This document shows, piece by piece, positions 6,592 to 12,758 of a stretch of 21,176 nt of DNA. The notes beneath the pieces are model-generated. The model worked only from the letters and a program-made list of their open reading frames with translations. It made no database searches and was not told the origin of the DNA. Every line of letters begins with the position of its first letter. The stretch's first letter is position 1. This stretch comes from Gemmatimonadota bacterium (lineage in GTDB: Bacteria > JAAXHH01), in the NCBI GenBank assembly GCA_026713285.1, contig JAPOOT010000089.1, positions 1-21,176 of the forward strand, read 5' to 3'. Both the position numbers and the translations under genes were made by a program.

Positions 6592-7758
6592 TTGTTCGAA
6601 GCATTGATTGCTGAAGCTGGCCTGGAAGATATCCACGGCAAGGTAGTGGCGGGCGAGCGGCTTTCGGCCGACGACGGGAGAAGGCTGTACCGGCACGGCA
6701 ACCTGCCGGCTGTCGGCTACCTGGCTAATCTCGTTCGCGAGCGTATGCACGGCGAACGGGTCTACTTCGTTCGAAATCAGCATCTGAACTACACCAACAT
6801 CTGCAACAAGAGCTGCCTGTTCTGTTCATTTTACGCGCTGCCTAAAGACCCCGAGGGATACGTTCTTTCACCCGACGATATACGGGCGAGAATGGAGACC
6901 TACGCCGACATTCCAATCTCCGAGATCCACATGGTCGGTGGGGTGAACCCCAAGCTGCCATACGCCTATTACCTGGACATCGTCCGGGCGATCAAGGATG
7001 TACGGCCGGGTGTATCGCTTAAGGCATACACCATGATCGAACTTGAACAGATCCGGAGAATCGGCAAAAAGTCTATGGCCGAGACCCTGCTGGACCTGAA
7101 GGAAGCCGGGGTGGACGCACTGCCCGGCGGCGGCGCCGAGGTCTTCAGCGAACGGGTGCATGAGGAACTCTTCCAGGCCAAGTCGGATTCGGACAAGTGG
7201 CTCGAGACCGCCCGGGTCGCCCACGAGGCGGGCCTGCCGTCGAACGCCACCATGCTGTACGGCCACGTGGAGCAGACGGAGGAGAAGGTCTACCACCTCA
7301 TCAAGCTGAGGGAACTGCAGGACGAGACGAAGGGGTTGCTGGCCTTCATTCCCCTGTCGTGGCACCCCGAGCGGACGGCGATTGAGCACCTTCCGGGGCC
7401 GACGGGCCAGATGGACCTAAGGGAGATCGCGGTGGCCCGGCTTATGCTGGACAACGTGCCGCATATCAAGTCGTTCTGGATCATGAACACGCCGGCGGTG
7501 ACGCAGGTGTCGCTGTGGTACGGCGCGGACGACATGGACGGCAGCGTCCTGGAATATGAGATTACCCGCAACCCCGTCACCGACCGCATGCAGGCCCTGT
7601 CCCACACGCAGATGCTCGACATGATCAGCGAATCGGGGCGGCAACCCGTGGAACGCGACGCGCTCTACAATATCGTCGACCAGCCGGAAACGGTACGGCC
7701 TGTCTACCTGGATACGGTCGACGGCATAACCGCGGAAGCTGTTACAAGCGCGGGATGA
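6592..7758 (+). CDS. mqnE: Aminodeoxyfutalosine synthase (radical SAM)
   Basis: MqnE joins 3-[(1-carboxyvinyl)oxy]benzoate to S-adenosylmethionine to give 6-amino-6-deoxyfutalosine, an early step of the futalosine route to menaquinone. The radical SAM motif Cys71-x3-Cys75-x2-Cys78 is in NYTNICNKSCLFCSF. Other family features are the EIHMVGGVNPKLPYAYY segment, DALPGGGAEVF, ATMLYGHVE and the FIPLSWHPERT region. At 388 residues it has a normal length. The start is TTG at 6592, chosen because AGGAGG at 6581-6586 is 5 nt upstream. The last codons overlap mqnC (ATGA at 7755-7758), so the two are translationally coupled. The first 26 residues are duplicated as a stub at 2245. A relic of ubiD sits immediately upstream. 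Confidence 0.95.
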   Translation: MFEALIAEAGLEDIHGKVVAGERLSADDGRRLYRHGNLPAVGYLANLVRERMHGERVYFVRNQHLNYTNICNKSCLFCSFYALPKDPEGYVLSPDDIRARMETYADIPISEIHMVGGVNPKLPYAYYLDIVRAIKDVRPGVSLKAYTMIELEQIRRIGKKSMAETLLDLKEAGVDALPGGGAEVFSERVHEELFQAKSDSDKWLETARVAHEAGLPSNATMLYGHVEQTEEKVYHLIKLRELQDETKGLLAFIPLSWHPERTAIEHLPGPTGQMDLREIAVARLMLDNVPHIKSFWIMNTPAVTQVSLWYGADDMDGSVLEYEITRNPVTDRMQALSHTQMLDMISESGRQPVERDALYNIVDQPETVRPVYLDTVDGITAEAVTSAG

Positions 7759-8888
7759 CCCTCATGATTGCCGATATCGCGGAAAAAGTCCTGGCCGGGA
7801 CACGGCTGACCGAGGCGGACGGACGCCGGCTGTTCCAGCATCCGAACGTCACCGAACTGGGCATGCTTGCCGACCACGTTAGGCGGACCAGGCACCCGGA
7901 ACCGGTGGTGACCTATAACATCGGCCGGAATATCAACTACACCAACGTGTGCTGGGTTCGGTGCAAGTTCTGCGCCTTCTACCGCCCGCCGGGCAGCCAG
8001 GAAGGGTACACGCTGCCCGACGAAGAGATCTTCGCCAAGGTCGAGGAACTGATCGACGTCGGGGGCGACACGCGGGAGTCCTGCGAGATCCTCATGCAGG
8101 GCGGACTCAATCCCAGGTTGAAGATCGACTACTATGAAAACCTCTTCTCGGAAATCACCCGCCGCTATCCGGCGGCCTATCTCCATTCGCTTTCCGTGGC
8201 GGAAATCGTCTATCTCGCCCATATCTCCCGGATCTCGGTCGAAGAAGCGCTGGTCCGTCTGCGCGCGGCTGGATTGAAGTCTCTTCCGGGCGCCGGCGCC
8301 GAAATCCTTGACACCGAAGTCCGCGACGCCATCGCCTTCCGCAAGGAATCGGTGCAGGAATGGCTGGACGTGCACGGCCTGACCCATCGCCTGGGCATGA
8401 AGTCGACAGCCACTATGATGTTTGGTTCGGTAGAGACCGTCGAGCACCGCCTGAAGCACCTTCTGAGGGTACGCGAGGCGCAGGACGATTCCCTGGCAAA
8501 TCACGACGGGTATTTCACGGCATTCATCGCCTGGAGCTTCCAACCCGAAGGCACCGAACTGCCCGACACGAGAAAAGCGACGGGTTACGACTACCTTCGC
8601 ACCGTGGCTATCGCCCGGCTCATGCTGGACAACATAGAGAACATCCAGGCGTCATACGTGACCCAGGGACCCAAGATCGCGCAGATCGCCCTGGGTTACG
8701 GCGTGAACGATTTCGGCAGCACGATGATGGAAGAAAACGTCATAAGCGCGGGAGGCACGAGTTTCGTGATGCCGACGGAAGAAATCGAACGGCTCATCAA
8801 TGACGCGGGATTCACGCCGCGCCGGCGCAATACACGCTACGAGTTCGTGGGAAACGGGTCATTGGAAAAGCACGAAGCCTCCGTGTAA
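7755..8888 (+). CDS. mqnC: Cyclic dehypoxanthinyl futalosine synthase (radical SAM)
   Basis: MqnC cyclises dehypoxanthine futalosine by a radical SAM reaction. The 377-residue protein has Cys66-x3-Cys70-x2-Cys73 in NYTNVCWVRCKFCAFYR. It shares the overall plan of MqnE, with which it is paralogous (compare SLPGAGAEIL with ALPGGGAEVF). Further family segments are ILMQGGLNPRL, HSLSVAEI, ATMMFGSVE, FIAWSFQPEGTEL and GVNDFGSTMMEENV. The ATG at 7755 overlaps the mqnE stop; ATG at 7764 is an alternative. About 130 bp separate it from mqnA, with no clear promoter or terminator, so the four genes to 10798 probably form one transcript. Confidence 0.95.
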   Translation: MTLMIADIAEKVLAGTRLTEADGRRLFQHPNVTELGMLADHVRRTRHPEPVVTYNIGRNINYTNVCWVRCKFCAFYRPPGSQEGYTLPDEEIFAKVEELIDVGGDTRESCEILMQGGLNPRLKIDYYENLFSEITRRYPAAYLHSLSVAEIVYLAHISRISVEEALVRLRAAGLKSLPGAGAEILDTEVRDAIAFRKESVQEWLDVHGLTHRLGMKSTATMMFGSVETVEHRLKHLLRVREAQDDSLANHDGYFTAFIAWSFQPEGTELPDTRKATGYDYLRTVAIARLMLDNIENIQASYVTQGPKIAQIALGYGVNDFGSTMMEENVISAGGTSFVMPTEEIERLINDAGFTPRRRNTRYEFVGNGSLEKHEASV

Positions 8889-9020
8889 GCGCGAATAGTC
8901 GCGGCCACCGGAGCTTCTTCCCGTCGTGATCGACAACCGAATGGATCAAGGCGAACGCAGGTCCCCAGAGAAGACGCCACTGCCGGGAGCGATGACGGAA
9001 CGGCCTGTACCGACTTCCGC

Positions 9021-9836
9021 ATGGAAAAAAAAACCCGCATCCACGCCGTAAGTTACCTGAATTCCCGGACCCTGACCTACGGCCTGGAACACGGGGGGCT
9101 GCATCACGGGTTCGAGATCCATTACGATGTGCCCTCTGTGTGCGCCCGGCAGGTAGGAATGGGCGCGACATCGGCGGGCGTCATACCATCCATCGAATAC
9201 GCGCGCAGTCCAGTACCTTACTCCATCGTTCCCGAAGTTTCCATTGCCTCAGACGGTCCGGTCGGCAGCATTTTCCTGTTCCGCAGGGTGCCGGTCGAAC
9301 GGATCCGGACCGTGGCGATGGACGTGAGTTCCAGGACTTCGGTCGCCCTGGTCCGGATCGTCCTGCACGAGCGGTACGGCGTGGAAATCGAATCCATCGA
9401 CCATCCACCAAACGTACCGGCGATGCTTGAACGGGCGGACGCTGCCCTGGTCATCGGTGATCCTGCCCTGGAGAGTACGGACCGGCCCGAACCCCGGCTG
9501 GACCTGGGTGAAGCCTGGCGGGAACTGACTGGACTGCCCTTCGTTTACGCCTTCTGGGCGGGGAAGGATGACGGTCTCACGCCCGGTGAGGTCGAACTGC
9601 TGATCGCGTCGAAGAAACAGGGGATGGCCGCCTTCGACGAGATCGCCGAAGAACACGCGGGCGACCGCTCACAGCCGACGTCGTTCTACGCGTCGTACCT
9701 GAGGGACAACCTGGTCTACGACCTGGGTGACCGCGAACGAAGAGGACTCATGGAGTTTTACGGGATGGCCCATGCTCGCGGCCTGATCCCGTACGTACCG
9801 GAATTTCGTTTTTACCCGCGTCAAGGAAGGAGATGA
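9021..9836 (+). CDS. mqnA: Chorismate dehydratase
   Basis: MqnA dehydrates chorismate to 3-[(1-carboxyvinyl)oxy]benzoate, the first committed step of the futalosine pathway. The 271-residue length and the two-lobed periplasmic-binding-protein-like fold fit. Visible signatures are the N-terminal HAVSYLNSRTLTYGLE (family VSYLN..P), the GVIPSIEYAR segment, VSSRTSVALVRIVL, and ALVIGDPAL. No signal peptide is present, as expected for a cytoplasmic enzyme. The start at 9021 lacks a convincing ribosome site, but the protein begins at the usual place relative to VSYLN. Its TGA stop overlaps the upstream ATG option of the DUF362 gene (ATGA at 9833-9836). The paralogous mqnD is not seen in the window. 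Confidence 0.92.
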   Translation: MEKKTRIHAVSYLNSRTLTYGLEHGGLHHGFEIHYDVPSVCARQVGMGATSAGVIPSIEYARSPVPYSIVPEVSIASDGPVGSIFLFRRVPVERIRTVAMDVSSRTSVALVRIVLHERYGVEIESIDHPPNVPAMLERADAALVIGDPALESTDRPEPRLDLGEAWRELTGLPFVYAFWAGKDDGLTPGEVELLIASKKQGMAAFDEIAEEHAGDRSQPTSFYASYLRDNLVYDLGDRERRGLMEFYGMAHARGLIPYVPEFRFYPRQGRR

Positions 9837-9838
9837 TC

Positions 9839-10798
9839 ATGGCATCGGCAACGACGGTCGGCATCGGCACGGGAAGCAACCGCCGCGAGAACGTGCGCGT
9901 GGCGGTGGAACGCTCCGCCCCGCAACTGGCCTCCCTCATGGGGGAAGAGGTCATGCTCAAGCCGAATTTCCTCTCGGGCACCAACCCGGTGGTATGCACC
10001 CACCCGGACGCGGTCCGCGGCGTGCTGGACGTCATCATGACCCTTCCGGAGAAACCGCGCCGGGTCCTGATCGCAGAGGGCGGCAATGAATCCGAGCCGG
10101 GAGAGTGCTTCCGTCACATGGGATACACCGACATCCCGGACGAATACGACATCCCCATCGAACTGGTGGACCTGAACCGGGAGACCAGGTGGCGAAACAC
10201 CCGGGTGTACATGGTCGACGGCACCTGGACTACGGTCAGGATGCCGCGTACCGTGCTGGAATGTCCCTGCGTTATCTCGGTCGCCTTGGCCAAGACCCAT
10301 GACGGCGCCATGGTTACCCTGGCGCTGAAGAATCTCATCATGGGTACGATATTGAAGAAAGACCGAATCAAGGTGCATGGCTACACGACCCACCACGACC
10401 GGCGCCATCCGCAGGAAGCCCGGGCGCTCAGCAGGAACCTGATCCGCCTCGCCCGCCACCTCTACCCCCACTACAGCGTGGTGGACGGTACGATAGGCAT
10501 ACAGGGCAATGGTCCGGGAGGAACCGACACCGTGCCGCTGGGCCTGGCGGCGGCCGGGGAGGACACCATCGCCGTGGACGCCGTCATCTCAAAGGCCATG
10601 GGATTCGAACCCCTGGAGGTGGGAACGGTATTCTACGGGGACGCCATCGGCCTGGGCGTGGGCGACCTGGAACGCATCCGCGTGAACGGCGGACGGCTGG
10701 ATGAACTCGCCCTGTCCTTCAAGGGGCATGAATCCATCGATCTGCAGCGCCAGTGGGCTATCGAAGGCGCGTGGGAATCGGCGGCGGTCGGCGGTTGA
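9839..10798 (+). CDS. DUF362-domain protein in the mqn operon
   Basis: The protein has 319 residues from the ATG at 9839, which I prefer because AAGGAG at 9827-9832 is 6 nt upstream; ATG at 9833 has no spacing. The DUF362 pattern is clear: LKPNFLSG with THPDAVRGVLDVI in the first third, VALAKTHDGAMVTLALKNLI in the middle, and GEDTIAVDAVISKAMG near the end. DUF362 proteins are often fused to ferredoxin domains; here there is no cysteine cluster. Function is not established for this family. Its place directly after mqnA, with overlapping stop and start signals, suggests a job tied to menaquinone synthesis or membrane redox, but that is inference. The last seven codons lie in a 22-bp tandem repeat. 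Confidence 0.75.
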   Translation: MASATTVGIGTGSNRRENVRVAVERSAPQLASLMGEEVMLKPNFLSGTNPVVCTHPDAVRGVLDVIMTLPEKPRRVLIAEGGNESEPGECFRHMGYTDIPDEYDIPIELVDLNRETRWRNTRVYMVDGTWTTVRMPRTVLECPCVISVALAKTHDGAMVTLALKNLIMGTILKKDRIKVHGYTTHHDRRHPQEARALSRNLIRLARHLYPHYSVVDGTIGIQGNGPGGTDTVPLGLAAAGEDTIAVDAVISKAMGFEPLEVGTVFYGDAIGLGVGDLERIRVNGGRLDELALSFKGHESIDLQRQWAIEGAWESAAVGG

Positions 10799-10850
10799 AT
10801 CGGCGGCGGTCAGCGGTTGAAACGGCGGCGGTTGGCGGTTGAAGCGGCGG
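10778..10850 (+). repeat. 22-bp tandem repeat, 3.3 copies, covering the end of the DUF362 gene
   Basis: Units at 10778-10799, 10800-10821 and 10822-10843, then a partial unit to about 10850, each read like (t/a)cggcggcggt followed by c/t-(g/a)-gcggttgaa. The second unit has one mismatch to the first and the third has two. The first unit encodes the terminal ESAAVGG and its TGA stop. The unit length is not a multiple of three, so copy changes would not extend the protein but each copy would again carry TGA. It lies between convergent genes. Confidence 0.9.
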
Positions 10851-10876
10851 GGACTCCGGCACCTACAGGTTAGGGA

Positions 10877-12145
10877 TCAATGCCCCGGCAGGGCATCCGT
10901 GACGCGCAGCACCTCTTCTTCCGTGTTGTAGAAGTGGGGTGAAATGCGTATGCCACCCCCGCGGCGGGCGCCGATGACCTGGTGGCTTCGCAACGTTCGA
11001 TGCAGGTCTTCGGTCTCGTGGACCGGGCTGTCGAAGGTCACGATACCCGACCATTCGGACTCGCCCCGGGGACTCAGGACGCGGTAGCCCGCGTCGCGCA
11101 AGGCTTCGGCCAGTCGGTCGGTCAACAGGCGCAGCCTCTCCTGTACAACGTCGATACCCACCTCCAGCAGCAGTTCCAGCGAGGCCCCCAGCGCGTGTAT
11201 GCCCAGCGTGTTGTGGGATCCGCATTCGAAGCGCCGCGCCGTCGGCGCCGGAGTCGGATCGTAGACATCGTAGTTGCCCGCGTCGGCCACCGAATTCCAA
11301 CCCACCTCGTAGAGCCTCAGCCGTTCGGTCATGTGCGGCGCGCAATAGAAGATGCCGATCCCTTCGGGACTCAGAAGCCATTTGTGTCCATCGGCCGTGA
11401 GGATGTCGATATTCATCGCGGCCACGTCCACCGGAGTCTGGCCGAGGGATTGTATGCCGTCGACGACGAAACAGACGCCCTTTTGCCGGCATAGAGCGCC
11501 GATCGCCGCGATGTCGTTGCGGAATCCGTTACCGTATTCGACGTGGCTGATGGAGACTGCGCGCGTCCTGGAATCGATCCTGTCCGAGATCGCATCCACC
11601 GTGAGGCGGCCGTCCACGGACTTGACCATCCGCGTTTCCACACCGTCCCGCGAGAGATTAAGCCACGGATATACGTTGGACGGGAATTCCAGATCGTTCA
11701 GGACCACGTTGTCGCCCCTGCGCCAGTCGATGCCGTTGGCGGCGAAACAGAGCCCTTCCGTGGTATTCTTGACGAATGCGATCTGACTGGGATCGGCGTT
11801 GATCAGTCTGGCCGACCGGGACCGGGCGGTCTCGATGGCCGCTTCCCAGTCGCGGTAGTTGGAGGCGGCGTTCTCGCTGAAGTCCGCCGCGTAGGCTCGC
11901 ACGGCCTCGAAGGCGCGACCGGGCAACGTGCCGACCGCAGCGTGGTTCAGGTAGGTACAGTGGTGGACAACAGGAAATTCCTGGCGGATGCGGTCCAGGT
12001 TCAATTGAGGCCGTTCCGGTTCTGCGGGACGGAGCAGGGTGGTAACTGCCGCCGGTCGAGGCGACGCCGGGATCGATTCGAAAGCGGTCCGATCAGAAAC
12101 TAGCCGCGGCGTCCTCCGTCGAATCGAAGATATTGAATACGGCAT
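10877..12145 (-). CDS. Class V aminotransferase-fold PLP enzyme (cysteine desulfurase / isopenicillin-N epimerase-like)
   Basis: The fold is clear from YLNHAAVGTLP (65-75), NTTEGLCFAANGI, LNDLEFPSNVYPW (149-161), the PLP-interacting Asp229 in VVDGIQS and the Schiff-base Lys255 in DGHKWLLSPEG. Family enzymes do transamination, epimerisation, desulfuration or kynureninase-type chemistry, and the sequence does not decide which. The start is uncertain. ATG at 12145 gives 422 residues but its first 18 codons overlap the end of the STAS gene in another frame. The conserved part begins near residue 49, and TTG at 12004 would start right there. Neither has a good ribosome site. It is the last gene of the minus-strand group with the IorA-like and STAS genes. 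Confidence 0.85.
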   Translation of the reverse strand: MPYSISSIRRRTPRLVSDRTAFESIPASPRPAAVTTLLRPAEPERPQLNLDRIRQEFPVVHHCTYLNHAAVGTLPGRAFEAVRAYAADFSENAASNYRDWEAAIETARSRSARLINADPSQIAFVKNTTEGLCFAANGIDWRRGDNVVLNDLEFPSNVYPWLNLSRDGVETRMVKSVDGRLTVDAISDRIDSRTRAVSISHVEYGNGFRNDIAAIGALCRQKGVCFVVDGIQSLGQTPVDVAAMNIDILTADGHKWLLSPEGIGIFYCAPHMTERLRLYEVGWNSVADAGNYDVYDPTPAPTARRFECGSHNTLGIHALGASLELLLEVGIDVVQERLRLLTDRLAEALRDAGYRVLSPRGESEWSGIVTFDSPVHETEDLHRTLRSHQVIGARRGGGIRISPHFYNTEEEVLRVTDALPGH

Positions 12146-12425
12146 CCAGTCGGGTTACGACGACGAGCACGTTGTGCGTGCGTTCGCTCAGGTTGGCCAG
12201 CCTCAGGTCGCCTCCGGCCTCGCGGAGGGTCTTGGCGCTGCCTACGAGCGCGCCGACACCGGAACTGCTGATGAGGTTCAACCTGCCGAGATCTACGACG
12301 GCTCCGGTCGTGCCTTCAGACTTCAACGCCCTCACGCGATCATGGAAGGCGGTCACTTCGGGATCGCCCAGGAAGCTGCCAACGAGTTCGATAACCGGTA
12401 CTCCGTTAATCCTGCGTTCGTTCAT
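12093..12425 (-). CDS. STAS-domain protein (anti-sigma factor antagonist-like)
   Basis: This 110-residue single-domain protein has the STAS plan: a first strand INGVPVIELVGSF, a helix with EVTAFHDRVRAL, the strand GAVVDLGRLNLI and then SSSGVGALVG. In SpoIIAA-type proteins the equivalent of the last segment is DSSG and its first serine is phosphorylated by an anti-sigma kinase. Here the aspartate is replaced by serine (Ser53) and Ser54 is the predicted phosphorylation position. The ATG at 12425 has GAAGGGG about 7 nt upstream. No kinase or sigma factor is adjacent; the only kinase-like domain in the window is the degenerate one on the permease at 2887. It may be partner to a regulator encoded elsewhere. 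Confidence 0.85.
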   Translation of the reverse strand: MNERRINGVPVIELVGSFLGDPEVTAFHDRVRALKSEGTTGAVVDLGRLNLISSSGVGALVGSAKTLREAGGDLRLANLSERTHNVLVVVTRLDAVFNIFDSTEDAAASF

Positions 12426-12484
12426 TACACGTCCCCTTCGTCTGTACGCTGCTGAAGCGAAAACCGGCCCTTTGAATGTCCATC

Positions 12485-12513
12485 ATTAAACACCGCGTAT
12501 TCGGTTTCCGCAA
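12485..12513 (-). promoter_or_regulatory. Possible promoter for the STAS gene
   Basis: On the minus strand TTGCGG (12513-12508), a 17-bp spacer and TTTAAT (12490-12485) precede the STAS start by about 60 nt. The stretch is less GC-rich than the repeat upstream of it. The -35 box is weak, so this is tentative, but it would give the STAS and aminotransferase genes transcription independent of the IorA-like gene across the repeat block. Confidence 0.35.
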
Positions 12514-12541
12514 GGATAAATTGCGCGGGGCAGGCAGAGCC

Positions 12542-12706
12542 GGCCGGGGCGGTGGCGCGGGAGAGCGGCGACAGAGCGGCGGCAAAGCCGGCCGGGACGG
12601 TTGCGCGGGAGAGCGGCGGCAGAGCGGCGGCAAAGCCGGCCGGGACGGTTGCGCGGGAGAGCGGCGGCAGAGCGGCGGCAGACCCGGCCGGGGCGGCGGC
12701 GCGGCA
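12542..12706. repeat. 48-bp tandem repeat, about 3.4 copies
   Basis: Full units lie at 12542-12589, 12590-12637 and 12638-12685, with a partial fourth to about 12706. Units 1 and 2 differ at 3 of 48 positions, and 2 and 3 at 2. Each unit itself contains a doubled gagcggcggca. As 48 is divisible by three, several frames stay open across the block. On the minus strand one frame encodes a 16-residue Ala/Pro-rich repeat (about PAGFAAALPPLSRATV). The block fills most of the 333-bp gap between the IorA-like and STAS genes. Confidence 0.95.
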
Positions 12707-12758
12707 GGGACGCCGGGCGGGCGGCGGGCGTCCGTCCATTTCCGTCACCTGCAGATGG

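Noticed and set aside
8889..9020. Further gene relic or promoter between mqnC and mqnA
   Set aside because: I found no match to neighbouring genes and no acceptable -35/-10 pair in this 132-bp gap.
12542..12706. CRISPR array
   Set aside because: Units are contiguous with no unique spacers, and no cas gene is present.
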